A stretch of DNA of 64,000 nucleotides from NCBI GenBank assembly GCA_029204225.1, contig CM055095.1, positions 21,071,348-21,135,347 on the forward strand. The letters are read 5' to 3'. Below the pieces are notes generated by a model. That model had not been told where the DNA came from. It ran no database searches and saw only the letters and a list, made by a program, of their open reading frames with translations. Shown piece by piece: positions 43,011 through 56,100 of the stretch. A program made the translations under genes and the position numbers. This DNA is from Diphasiastrum complanatum (Eukaryota > Streptophyta > Lycopodiopsida > Lycopodiales > Lycopodiaceae). The number at the start of each line of letters is the position of its first letter. Within the stretch, counting starts at the first letter, position 1.

Positions 43011-43190
43011 TTCTACAATTAGGCTCATCCACCCAAATTCAATCCTCTCTGATCTCACAAGTGGTTGATATTACCAAAAAGCATTCTACAATATCGTACT
43101 TGAGTTGGGCTCGCCCACCCAAATTTGATTCTCTATTATCCATGGGTGGTGGATTATACCAAAAAGCATTCTACAGTATCCTACTCTATG
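43011..43190. repeat. Degenerate tandem repeat, about 85-bp unit
   Basis: The phrase CATTCTACARTATC...CACCCAAATT...ACCAAAAAG recurs starting at about 43,011, 43,081 and 43,166. Two nearly full units and a partial third are present. Confidence 0.7.
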
Positions 43191-43229
43191 ATCCACAGAT
43201 GGTTGAGAATTGAGTCTTCAGTTAGCCAA

Positions 43230-43500
43230 GAGGATTGAGGCAGAGATCAAGAGCCTTTTTATGCGATGGGCCAGTAAGGTTTCAAGGTTGGTTACTCTAA
43301 CATAAATCATATCTTCACTCTTAGGGCTATCATTGAGTCGATCAAACACATGCATCATTGACTTTATGAAAGCTTTTGACTCAGTTCATGGTTGTTGCTT
43401 ATTCATAGACTAAGAGACTCGGGCTTTGCTATAGACATGTAGTTATGGTTTAAATCTAAAAGAGCACAACTCCCTTGCATCCTCTTTATGCCCTTTACTT
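43230..43500 (+). pseudogene. LINE reverse transcriptase scrap
   Basis: The plus frame near 43,357 reads CIIDFMKAFDSVHG, the LINE RT motif normally (V/I)D(F/L)xKAFDSV, followed in other frames by RDSGFAIDM. The rest is too broken to assign. Confidence 0.6.
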
Positions 43501-44101
43501 TATTGTCTAGTAACAAAGAGGCTGGACCAAAGGCAAAAGTTAAGTTGTTAAACCATCCATCTACTCTCAAGATTCAACAATTTGTTTGATCAATTTCAAT
43601 CAAGAGTGATTGAGAGAATATAGCTTATCCGAGTACAATTTTGAGAGCTTGTAATTGTTGTAAAATTCTGCGTAAAGCAAAGGACAAGTTTGCTACTAGA
43701 AGATCCAACATGAGGGGGTGTGCGCCAATGGTTGGAGTTCATTTTAGCCTGACAACATTTTCCCTCTATTAGGTAAGCATGTGATAACATTATGAGTTTT
43801 CACATATCTATGTGATAGTTTTGTTGTCGCTACCGATTTTACCTTAAGGATCCAACTTGTGAGCAAAGAAACTGTTTCTATCACAATGATAAGACAATTG
43901 TTTTTCTTCAAGATTACATTATGTGTGTCATCTCAAACAAGATTTTGTCCATTCATTTCAAGCCTTTTCCAATCCTTTGGTATCCTTTGTTCGTATATGT
44001 GAATATCATCATGCTTCTAACACATTTAATAGCATGTTGAAATCATATAACAATGGATAATTAGTAGGAATTGAGCATCAAGGTGAGCAATGGCATGATT
44101 G

Positions 44102-44261
44102 CAACAACTAGCTATTGATATACAGATTAAACCATTGTATCATACAATTGCTAGAAAAAATATGATGCATGTCAATGCTTACAACAACTAGCTATTGACA
44201 TACAGATTAAACCATTGTATCATACAATTGCTAGAAAAAATATGATGCATGTCAATGCTTA
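44102..44261. repeat. 80-bp tandem duplication
   Basis: Two adjacent 80-bp copies starting CAACAACTAGCTATTGA (44,102 and 44,182). By eye they differ at one base (GATATAC versus GACATAC). This is a recent local duplication. Confidence 0.95.
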
Positions 44262-44696
44262 TTGGGATGATGGATATATGCTAGGCATATATATGTGTCA
44301 AGTGATAGTGGCGAAATTTATACTAGATAATTTATAGATAGTCTAATAGTTTCTAATGATAAGAGCTTCTTTATTATATGTTCATTCCATATCAAATAGA
44401 TGTCAAGGACTTCCATATTGATTGCAATATAGTAGGCATCTTAAATAGGTTTGCATTCAATCTATTGATATCAAAATTTATCACAAATAAGCGCAAGAAA
44501 GAAATAATGAGAGTGCACATTATTAGTGAATACAATTACAATAAGACAATATATGATTTGTAAAAGATTAATTAAATTATGTCTACTAAAAGGTTTACAA
44601 AGAGAAAATTGAACTGAGTTATGATTTGAATCAAAATGATCAAGTGTTAGACAATCTATTATTGTGTTCTGATGACAACGACTCACTATGTGCATC

Positions 44697-45241
<545 letters not shown>

Positions 45242-45250
45242 CTCGCTCTT

Positions 45251-48185
45251 AAACTTATTGCTAGGAAACTCAAAAATTTAATATGATTACAAGGGTACTT
45301 TGTTTATCTTTAGATAAAGGTTTTGTCATTAAATCTACAACCATGTTTTTTATGTGACAATGAATCATATCAGCCTCTTTCTTTAGAATCTTCTCTCTTA
45401 AGAAACAAACTTGAGTTTCAATGTGTTTTGTCTAAGAGTGATATTTAGGATTTAAGGAAATACAACTTTGGTTATCACAAAACAATGGGATTGGATTATG
45501 CTGAACAAAATTCAATTTTTGAAGCAACCTTTTGATCTAAATGCAAGGCATCTGGGTTCTATGGAGGATAATGAAACAAGATTCTTGTTTTTTACTATTC
45601 TAGGAATTTATTCCTACCGCAAGGTGGCACAAATAAACAAAAGTGAATCATCTAATGTCTAAATCTTTAGCCCGATCTGAATCTAAATATCCATGAAGAA
45701 TAATGCATCCACTGAATTTCCATCATAACACAATGCATAGCACTTTGTGGATTGAATGTCTCATCACTATTTGCAAAGTTTTCTAGTGTAGTTGTCCCAA
45801 GATTTCACTTAATGTGCTTACTGAATAAGCCAGGTCAAGTTGAGAGTAAGTCATTTCATCCATCAAGGATCTAGTGATAAATCAATATGTTGAAGAAGTG
45901 ATAAATTGCCCCAAAATCGATCATATTCAATTCACTTGACAACAAAGATTTGATTTTAAGTAGCAACTGATTTTAGTTGTTAATGATTAGAGCATCATCA
46001 ACATATACATCTATTTTAACATAACATGAGCCTTCAAACTTAATATAGACTTTAGAGTGAGTAGAGCTAGGAATACAATATAATTGTAACAAGAAGGTGT
46101 TGACTTTATCAAACTGGCCTAAGGAGCCTGCTTTATACCATGCAATGTTATAAGGAGTTTACAATCCTTGTGTTCTTGACCTTGAAGCACATAACCTTCA
46201 AGATGATAGATGATAGATGAAAATATCTTCTGGTACAAATTCATAAGAAATGCATTTTGCACATTCATTTGATGGATTTTCAGATCTTCGACTACAAGTA
46301 TCACCAATATAATTCAGATAGATTGTTGCTTGACCAATAGACTAAATGTCTTAGTGTGATCTATTTCATAGGATTGTTCAGACCCCTTGGTTATAAATCT
46401 AGCTTTTTGTTTAGATATAGATCCATCAAAATCACATTTACACTTGAATATCTACTTTTGTGTCAAAAACCTTTGCATGTTCAAGAGGATCGATGAGACA
46501 CTAAGTCTTGCTTTTCATTATAAATTTGTATACTATTCCATAGTTTCTTGCTGTTGCGGCCATATTCAGTTAAGACATGGAATAGTCCTAATATGGTAGA
46601 CCAGTCCTCGAGTGTTCGAGATTATTGGTCACGCCTAGATTTAATTCCACGTCGAGGCCTGTTTGTGACTCATTAATGACCTTCAGAGGACCCGGACACT
46701 CTAATTGAGACATTTGGAGTAGTGCATGTACGTGTGACAGATATAGGCAAGAGGACTGCATGAAGAGATGCGATCTATTTATAGTTGGACTGCATGGAGA
46801 TTGCATGGATTCATGCACAGAAAACTACTCTCTATATATTGGGGTAGGGATTCTCATGTCGACAACTTCGGTTTAGGTTACCAGTTGCTCTCTTATCCTC
46901 TTGTTATCACATGGCATGGCTTGGGGGCTAGATTCAGGATTGATCTAGGTTTGGTTGGGTGGTTTTGCACCATAGTGTCTCAAGTTGTGTTTTCTTATCC
47001 TCATCTTAAGGGTTTTCCTTAGTGGTCTTTACACTTGCCATTTGTCAATGTCAGAATTTGACAATGCTTCTATGAAAAATATAGATTCTTCATGAATCAT
47101 ATATGCCTAAGGTCAAAATCTATCGGTGAGTTTCTCTGTCTTGTAGATCGTCAAGAAACAAATGATTGTGACTGTTGAGGTGCCTACTCCTATTTTAAAC
47201 TAGAAGTGTCAACATCTTTTTGAGCTGCGAACGATGCTAGGCTGGTCGATGACAATGGAAGTTGCTGGAACAAACTCTTGCAATGAGTGCTTCTACTTGA
47301 ATTCATAAAATTTATTTTTCTAAGAATATGACATCTCGGCTACTATTGCTTGTCCTAAAGCAAGATCATAACCTTGGTAGGATTTGTATTTAGTTGACTA
47401 TCCAATGAAGATACATTGATAACTTGCATGATCAAATTTCTACCTTAACTCGGAAGGTATCTATATGTAGCAAAGGCATCCAAAGACTCATAAGTGTTTG
47501 ATGCTTGACTTATATTCATAATATTCTTCAATAGGAGTCTAAAACTCAACTAAAGTTTATGCTAGAATAAGTTTGTAGATAATAATAATTCAAAGTAGCC
47601 TCATGCCAAAATTTCTTTGGCAATTGAGCATGTAGTAGCATTGTAGTGTCTTATTCTTTATATTAGCTACTCCATTTTGTTGTGAAGTGTAGCTTGTGGT
47701 GAATCAATGTTGTATGTCATAGAATGCTGGATAGTTAGACATATCATTTGACATAAATTCTACACCATTATATGTGCATAAATTTTTATATTCATTCCAA
47801 TATGTGTTTCTACATATTGCTTGAATTCTTTGAGACAACTAAATGCATTTTATTTGTTCTTGATGAATAGGACATTGGTAAATATAGAGCAATCATCGAT
47901 GAATGTGGTAAAATAGAGTGCACTACCCATAGAAGGAATATGTAAATCAGAATGTATAAGATTCAAAATGGGTTTACCCATATGGGCTTGTCCTTATGGA
48001 AATTTTGTTCTAGAGTGTTTTCCTAGAATGCACATTTCACAAACGTGTTGGGTGATTAATGGCAATAAATAGACATTGAGATCCTTAGCCAAGTTATAAT
48101 GATGAGTGAAAATAATTGCTCTGAAAATTAAATGACCTAGATGTTGATTTTTCATTTCTAATGGCTCTATTAAGTACATGGGAAT
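45251..48185 (-). pseudogene. Heavily decayed Ty1/copia polyprotein
   Basis: Minus-strand fragments lie in the expected order. Pre-integrase block: LGHLIFRA, then HVCEMCILGKHSRTKFP at 48,135-47,995. Integrase tail: FDHASYQCIFIG near 47,430. RT: NVQNAFLMNLYQK and LHGIKQAP at 46,260-46,120. RNase H: LFCDNQSCISL, then TKHIETQV and DLMTKPLSKD at 45,480-45,310. Every block is broken by stops. A non-copia insert (about 46,570-47,040) interrupts it. No 5' LTR or primer site was found. Confidence 0.8.
46570..47040. repeat. Unassigned repeat inserted in the copia
   Basis: The right part (from CTTGGGGGCTAGATTCA, 46,919) resembles sequence at 48,961-49,060 (CTTGGGGGCTAGATCCA), including TTGGTTGGGT and TTTTCCTT segments. 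A dispersed repeat is therefore present in both the copia and the adjacent LINE. Family unknown. Confidence 0.5.
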
Positions 48186-48249
48186 TTTTTCTTCTCTCTA
48201 AAAGGTTAACCATAGATTAGTGACTTTATACAAAGTACATGAAAGGAAC

Positions 48250-51200
48250 CATTAACCTACAAATGATAAAGTTTTCCAGCTTCCATAAAAATCAGCGAGG
48301 GGGAAATGGAAAAATTTCCTTTCCCAAATTCCCTGCTATTTCTATCTAACCAAATGTTCCAAAGCGTGACAATTCTAATACATTGCCAATAATCGTTCAC
48401 AACCTCATCATCCAAAACAATATCATTTAGCAGCAGATCATGGTGGTTGAATCTATTGAATCTGACATGAGAGCGTGCAATAAACAAATCAGTCACTGAT
48501 CTCCAAAGAGGGGTATGACAATAATAGAATAGGTGAGAGACGTCCTCTTCTAAAGTTTTGCACTTTGAACAAACATGCGTTACACTACCCCTATAGTTTG
48601 CTCGCACAGGTAGGGAGAGTTGAAGAATTCCAAGGGAAAAGATTATGAGCTTGCCTGTTCTAATTTTGTGAGTGCATCGAAATCTAGATTTCCACAAACA
48701 GGGAGGGTCAGAGAGGCTCCACTTGGAATTGAACCATGAAAAGGTAAAAAGAGGCTCTTTGGTAGCAAAATAGACAAAGGAGTAGGAGATCTTACCTTTC
48801 TTGTCCAAGGCTTAAAAAATCCAATTTTTATCGTTGTCAGTTGGAAGTGAGGTAGAGAGGGGTCCAAGCTCACCATGGGTAAAAGCAAAGGACATGAATT
48901 TGGATTCGCGATTAGTGCTGTTGGTGTGAATTCTCATTCCTCTTTGAGATTGATCCACAGCTTGGGGGCTAGATCCATTCAATCTAGGATTGGTTGGGTT
49001 GGTTTGTCCACCATCCGTTTTCCTTGTGTTGCTTAGAAGAGGATCCTTGGTTGAGGAGTTTATAGGGGGATACCTAGTGCATGTTATTCTTGGGCCTCAA
49101 GCTTTAAACTTTGTTGTTGATGTTAGCCTTAGCATGTTATTCATGAATGTCATTCAGGCCTACCAAAGCCACAACCAATTCAAACGGACCCATGCAAACT
49201 TTTATGCTAGTATAGTCCTATCACATCTCATCAAGTAAGTGGCAAGGCATAAGTATACTTATCGGTAAAAGAATAAATCCATACCAGACCGACCCTGAAG
49301 ACTAGTATGCATTTTATTAGTCTCATACAAGTGTCAAAAAGTCTGAGCATATCGCTCTAGTCCTTGCTCTGTTGTTTGGAACTTTGACTCTCAGCACTTT
49401 CTGATTGCCCTCTTCTACTCTCTATCTTCTGCTTTTTTTTAAGGAACAAGGAACGTGTAAAATCAAGAAAATAGGAATGAGAATTGGATTCATTTGTCGA
49501 GGGTAAAGGAGGAAGAATGGAGGTCATCATCAGTGCCCAAGGCTGAGGCGAGTCAAAATTAGCGTGGGTGTGTCTAAAAAGAAGAGAGAGAGAGGTGATA
49601 GAAGGATCAAGTAAGCCCAGCCCACCCAGTTTTTTTGGAGTAGTACAAATGTAAAAACTCGGACCGTTGTTCCAAAGGAATTTTTTAAAAGACTTCGCAA
49701 TGGTGAGCAAGAAAGAGGGAGGGAGAAACCAAATGAAAAGGAAGTGAGTGAAATAGGATGATAAAATATGCTTAAGAATGATAAGTCTCGCAGGAAAAGA
49801 CAAGTCAGAGGAGTTCAAGCCAAAATTTTGGAATTAATTTTCTCAAAAATCCAATTGAAACGATCTCTATTGGAGAGGGAGGCCCTCAGTGGAAAACCAA
49901 GATACCTAAAGATGGTGCCATGCGGGAGAATATTGAAGCCTAGTTCTCGACACCAGCAGGGGGAGCATTGTGGGGGAGGATAATAAGATCATATTTTCGA
50001 TAGTTAATCAAGGAGTTTGAATGAAGACAAAAATGGGAAAGTTCAAGGAGAAGGAGCAAGGCAAGAGCAAGGCAGAAGGTTGATGAAGTTCTATGATGCA
50101 GGTCAAGTCATTCGCAAAAAGTTGGGGGCCAAGAGGAATGTTGCAAAAAATGTAAGGACGAAAGGAAGATAAAGTGTTAAGCTTAAGAAGATGAGCAATG
50201 ACAAATAAGTAGGGTGGGAATGGGCAACCTTGTCAAATACCACATGTAATCATCCAGCTAGAGTTTTGAGAGCAGCCGAGAAGCAGAAGACCAAGAGCAG
50301 TCGAGAAGCAGAAGACCGAAACCAGTGGGGGTTTAGACAGGTACAAGGGTCGGAATCCGGACTGACTTCTTCTTGTTGACAACCAACTGGAAATCATGAG
50401 GAGGGAAAGGGAAGGGAACATCTAAGCAAGAACATCCAGAGAGGCGAAGACAATATTTGCAGGAGGGAGGTAAGGAGTCAAAAATTACAAACTGGCTAAA
50501 GAAGGAATTGCCATAAAAAATATTTAACAAAGCCAGAATCACATTGGTAAGCTTCCAAAGGATGCAAGCATTGACATGGGGAGAGAAATGAGAGTCAGAA
50601 TTGATAGCAATATCGAGAACCTCACCTAACCTGGAAAGAAGACCAATAAGAAGACACTTAAACCGTGAGGGCAGGAAAAAGAGGGAGCAACAAGCAGACA
50701 AGAAGAAGAAGAGAGCTAGCCTCCTGAATGCTAAAATTTTTGTTGAACTGGAACATGGAAACAACAGAGTTTCTGAACCTGAAAGGAGAGAAAACAAGGA
50801 GCTCGAGCACATCCGTCCTGGAACTGAAGTGGAGAAGGGAAGAGTAACAGACTCTAAAACAAAAGCAGGATCCACGGAATTAGCTCCGAAATAAATGACA
50901 ACAGAAGACTCAAAAAGCGAAGATTGGGAGGCCCTAAATGCCTCAAGATCCGACAAAAAAGAAAGAGTGCCATCAGTAGAAGCTTTAGAATCAAGCGAAA
51001 TTTGAACCGCTTTCAACGCCTCCCATTTGTCCAAGGAGGGGGGATGAGCACAAGAAGAAGACTTCAAAATATTAGCGTAGCTGCGAGAGGGAATGGCCTT
51101 GGAGGGAAGAGGAAGAAGTCCTCTATGATGAATGAGAAGGTTATTAGGAGCGCTGACAAAAGCCAGGGCTGCCACCGTCTATCAATATCGGAAACAGGAC

Positions 51201-51260
51201 GAAGGGGACATAAAGAGGAGGCAGGAGGAGAGGACTTTCCACGCTTGAGAGGAGGGTGTC
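48250..51260 (-). pseudogene. LINE retrotransposon, decayed and interrupted
   Basis: On the minus strand, a first frame (51,175-50,333, 280 codons) looks like LINE ORF1, ending in a Cys-rich SLPPSCKYCLRLSGCS. It is followed by RT motif QGCPFPP near 50,240, then LSFPARLIILKHILSSYFTH and FLWNN..TPKKLGGLGLLD (49,800-49,610). After an insert (about 48,890-49,350) comes the C-terminal zf-RVT-like region: LIIFSLGILQLSLPVRANYR, VCSKCKTLEEDVSHLFYYC, WNIWLDRNS (48,660-48,330). The endonuclease and the first part of RT appear deleted between ORF1 and QGCP. The frame is broken many times. Confidence 0.82.
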
Positions 51261-52364
51261 ACTGAAACAGAGACAGAAATGTGTTAAAAAACACAGTCAG
51301 AAGCAGAAGAGGGCACAAGAAAGACAGAGTCAAAGGAAAGCAGGGGAGCATCCAAGTCAGAGAATAGAGAGAGAGCAGAAAAGTGTTAAAAAACACAATC
51401 CCCTCAACAAATATATTCTTAGAGTTCTTTTATTCATGAGAGAATTAACTTTTTGGAATGGTGGTAATGTTGGTTCCCCCTTGAAATCTCTTTGGTTTTC
51501 GAAAGTTAGTACTTTAAACTCCACTCTTGCCTTGATAAAAAAAAGACTTTGTCTCAGCCTTACTCAAAAAGATTTTGTTACCTAGGACCATATTATGAAT
51601 TTTATTTATTCTCTCAACCTCTCTTGTCTTAGAACATGCAATCAAGCATATACTAGTGAGAGCCCAATAGGTATACTTATACCTTCCAAGGCCCATGCAC
51701 CACTAGTAGTGCACTGTGACACCTGCTGGACACCTCTGTAGCCTATATGGGCCATGTCATCCAGTTCCCCAATGACTCACTGATAGACCCCATACCAATC
51801 CACCACCATGAGTTTAGGCCTACAACCGTTAATTATGACCTTGCACATAAGGGCCCCAATTCCCTTATAGTCACAATTAACTTACGGGTTGTCAGTCTAC
51901 TGATCCCTAGCGTGGACACGCTACCCGAGACCAGTCGTGGGCATGACAGACCCCATGTCCACAAATAGCATGCAAAGGTGCAAGAATAGCGTGTGCATGT
52001 GCTGTAGTCTATGGAGTAGACCATACACTGCACTATTGTAGTAAACTTGTTGTATTCCAAACTAACTACATGAATACAAAAAGATCTTATGTTGTCAGGT
52101 AAGCCTATGGAATGGATAAAGTTCTCAGCTTGAAAATTATCTCTTTCATTAATTAGATTTAGCTAGTTACTTAAACTTTTGAAGGAATTTGCATAGAAAT
52201 CAAGTTAATTGCCTTGTTTTGTGTGTCTTTTTTTAATTCACTTTGATTAGCTTAAATTTTTTTTCTATTCTAGTTTTCTTAGCCAGTTATTTGCCAGCAT
52301 GCCACATGATCTTAAACACCAATCAACCAGAGCAAGATGACTAATGAAGGCTCAGTTGAAATTC
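51261..52364. other. No gene recognised
   Basis: Two copies of the short palindrome GTGTTAAAAAACAC (51,281 and 51,383) are about 100 bp apart. Otherwise I see no coding or mobile-element signature. Confidence 0.5.
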
Positions 52365-52818
52365 TGTTAGGATCTAGTGCAGTATGCAGATCACATCACA
52401 CAATCACCATAGCCACTCCTCACAAGCTCTCAAAGATGGCACAACAAAAGTTAAGTCTATTATGAAGAAACACTGTACATATAGCAAAGCCCCAAACTGC
52501 ATGGGCTCAACAGGTGTCACTAAATTGGCCTACCACCTGCCAAACTAGAGTTAGGCCCGATGTGGCCACATATACTGACAAACCCAGGACATGCCCCTAA
52601 GTATAGCATAATGAACTCAAAATCACTGTACAAGCTAATTTCTTCCTACGTGTGGCTACTCGGCTAACCCAAGTAGCCGGCTACGGGATCAGTGCCCGCT
52701 GATATGACAATAGTGGGTCACGTCCTGATCACAACTGAAAACAATAAACTGACTAACCGTACTACAGTATCACATTTGAAGCTTATAATAATGAATCAGA
52801 TCAAAACTGATTTCTAAC
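52365..52818 (-). mobile_element. LTR (3' LTR or solo) on the minus strand
   Basis: It runs from TGTTAGGATC to TTTCTAAC in plus orientation (about 454 bp). Adjacent on the inner side is the reverse complement of a polypurine-like tract (CTTAAGGGAGCGAG). The outermost two bases at the inner end seem lost. No partner LTR is in the window. Confidence 0.6.
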
Positions 52819-55768
52819 TCGCTCCCTTAAGCTCAAATGTGATAAGAGTGAAAAACAATAATTTGTAGCAATGTCTGGAGTGTCCAAAAGATGTTATGCA
52901 TATCCTGCTACTCTGTACTTGACTCACACTCAAGCACACCAACAAACCACCAGTATTGACTCACAAAGCATCATGTAAACACAATGCTCATACAGAGAGT
53001 CTACCATACTCTCGACCAACTGACTCGTCCCCAATCCGACTTGAACACAAGTGGACCACATGAGCGACATGGCTCATGAGGAAATCCCACTGCCACCATG
53101 AGACTTACATCCTCCATCTAGCTAGGTTGACATCCTATCAGACACTTACAAGTACGAACCTGTAAAGTTGACATAAATGAGCAACTAAGGCTCAACTTGA
53201 GAAAATCTTACTGCCACCATAAGATTGCATCCTCACCAGATAGACAGCTAGTAGGCAATGACAAGTCAATGAGCATAAAATGACTACTTTGTTTTACTGT
53301 AGCAAATGCACAACCACATATGACTCCGACTCATATCTAGATTCCCGTGACAAGGTAACATGCAAGCCCACACACACTCATGCAAACCAACACGAATGAT
53401 AAAGCATCAAATACATGACCAAGGCCTGTCCAAACTGTGGTATCCTGTCGTACCAACACCTGTGCCACCTGTAGATCTGCTGCTACACCACTAGTCACCA
53501 AATCAGGTCCTCAACCATGGCCTGCACCTGTACCAAGATGCTCTCACGTCCAAGCATATCCAACTATCCAATAAGTCCTGAAAGCTGATCCCCATCCATT
53601 CCCCATGCTCCAAGCACAAGAGTCTACTAAGGACTCAATGAATGAATGTACACAAACCTCACCATAGGCTATACCTGAGTAGCTCGCCCACCTCCCAGAG
53701 ATACTGATGATGATCTACCTGTCCTACATCCCATGTAGGTTCAACTTTCCATGCTTGACGTTGCCAACTCTGATTTGACCAGTATATAGGCCTCCCACCA
53801 ATGAGCCTATCTCCCCACAACTGTATCCATCATAGCGTCCAAGCCAAAGCAAATGCAAACTAGATCCACTATCGTGATGAATAACTCACCCACGATCCAT
53901 AGCATATCAGGTAGGATAGCTCCAGAACCCTGTACCTTGTACCATTTGATCACCAAGTATCCATTATCCGCTGATAGCTCCCCAAGAATCTGTCCACATG
54001 AAGTGCAACTAGACTCCAACTGGATCTAACCAAAAACTGCATCTTGCTTACCAAATAATGATGGATAGAAATAACATGTGATGCCAACCTGGAGACTACC
54101 GTGCATATGACCATGCAGCTCACGGCTCACAACCATGGGCATGCTGGATCGACATCACCTCGTAATGCTCTCCATGCCCTTAGGATATGTACCACCTCCA
54201 GGTACACTCCATGCCACCTACCTCCAAGTAGGCATGACCCATCCCTAGATCATCACACATGATGTGCCAGCTGAAGAACATCGTCCATACATCAAATGAC
54301 ATATCATACCTGAGCAACTGTAGCATCTCCCTGAGTGCCACCCCAATGGACTCGTCATCCACATACTATGCTCACCTAATGTCTCCGATCCTGGTCACCA
54401 TCCTGCTAGACAAGCCGAACTCCAAAGCATCACCTGCTCCACCTGGCTCCTAGCATCTGCTCGCTCTCCCTGGCTATGTGCCACCCGACACCATGCCACC
54501 GCAAGCATATCCCTGAGTCGCCGCTCACAGGATCCTGAGACGACTGTCTCCCTGATCATACTGAGGTATATGGCTTTGAGTGACTTCCTCTAGGCTTATC
54601 CCTGATCTCACCACCTGAGAATCTGCACCATGGAAATTCCAACACCTGTGCCAAGCCTAGACTCCTGCAAATACAGCCAACTGCATGAAAGCTATAGATA
54701 GCTTATCCACGCCCATGATGGTAGAGTCTCCCCATCGATGCCAATGTCCAAAACTGGCCCCTTGCTGTAATGCCAACCTATACTCCCAAATGAGCAAACC
54801 ATGAAGTCCTCGCCATCAATGTCCCCTGCAGTAGATCGCTAGCAAAACACCCATCATAGTGTTTGCCCTCCGATCACACCCCGTACGATCTCCATCAGCT
54901 CTCCAACCTAGAGCTGGCTCTTAAAGCTTCAGGCTTTGACCATTTGTGTTTGCAGTGTTCTGATTCCATCATGAATCCCACCTGTAAGTCCTGTCCATGC
55001 CAATGACTCAAGTCCAATATGAAATGTTGCCCCCTGATGATCATCCCATGTCATCCTGCAGTGCTATCCCTACCAGGTATCCCAATGCCATCCTTGATCA
55101 CAAAGATCTAAGCATCTACCCTGTAGTGCCCACATGTATTCCCCCAAGCTAGCTCCAAGCTGCTCCTGTGAATGGTTCCAAACCACTCCCTGAGAATACA
55201 CTGAGATGTGAACTCCAAAGCCACCATCAAGTCCCTCACATGACTGTGCATGCCAACATCCCTCCAAGTGAATCTGTGAAATTTTCCATGGCCCAAACCA
55301 AATGATCTACACCTTGCCATCACTGTAATCTGCATCCATGATGCAATACTGATATGGCAAATTGACTTGACTTATCCAAACTGGCAGTTGAAGTGTATCT
55401 CCTCGATGACAAACCTGATACACTGCTCCACAACTACAATGGCTTGATCAAAATTGACTTACTGACTGCAAAACCGCAAAATCATCACACTCACCACTCG
55501 CCAAGAGCATCCAAAGTGTGATTATTGACCCGTTCTTCATCCTCTGCGTGTCCCACACTCAGCTTGTCCAATGCAAGTCCGCTATCTTGTCCAATGGCTT
55601 CCAATTGGCACCACCTCGCACTTTAGTCACCTATGACCGCCAAAATGTGTGTACCTCCAAGCTAGCCCATATTTCCCTCCGAACGAGAAATTTCCAAGCT
55701 ACAGATGCGTGTGTCAATGCAACTATCACCTGACTTGACAATGTCACTGCCGATCATGCCTGTGAGAG
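52819..55768. other. C-rich unassigned region, perhaps the inside of a non-autonomous LTR element
   Basis: About 2.9 kb, visibly richer in C and CCA/CCATG words than its neighbours. The minus strand has several frames of 60-75 codons (for instance 55,335-55,108, with FGLGHGKFHRFTWRDVGMH) but no known domain. It starts next to an LTR and polypurine-like tract, which suggests element interior. No primer site was found at its far end. It stops abruptly where the helicase-like sequence begins. Confidence 0.4.
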
Positions 55769-56080
55769 CGTTCTACATTTGCAAAAATTAGATTCGATAC
55801 AAAGATATTTTACAAATCTACATTCCCAATAATATTAGCATATGCTGTGACTACACACAAAGCACAAGGTGTGACCATTACGAAAAAAAAAATAGCTATC
55901 CTAGATATAAGATCAAATTTCTCAGTTGGCTTGGTTTTTGTCATGTTATCTCGAGTAACAAAACGTAAAAATTTGTTATTAACAAGTAGATTGACACCAG
56001 AATACTATAATCACTTCTATCCACCTATTTTTGTCTTCGTATATGATTTCATATTTTTATTTTTATTATCTCTTTCTAAT
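55769..56080 (+). pseudogene. Pif1-like helicase C-terminus (partial)
   Basis: The open plus frame reads STFPIILAYAVTTHKAQGVT, then SNFSVGLVFVMLSRVTKRKN and LLLTSRLTPEYYNHF. These match the last two conserved motifs of Pif1/RecD-type superfamily 1B helicases: the T-x-H-K-(S/A)-Q-G motif and the G-L-x-(F/Y)-V-x-L-S-R-V motif. The N-terminal ATPase motifs are absent because the sequence upstream of about 55,768 is unrelated and has a stop. After YYNHF the frame enters a hydrophobic, AT-rich stretch that could be an intron (GTATATG donor at about 56,039, branch-like CTAATG, acceptor AAAAG at 56,101). Helitrons also encode this helicase type, but no Rep domain is seen here. Confidence 0.8.
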
Positions 56081-56100
56081 GTTTGCGGATTGTCACAAAA

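Noticed and set aside
50601-51265. Plus-strand Lys/Arg-rich ORFs
   Set aside because: They are antisense to the LINE ORF1 frame, which has the Cys-rich motif; the basic composition is the complement of Ser/Leu codons.
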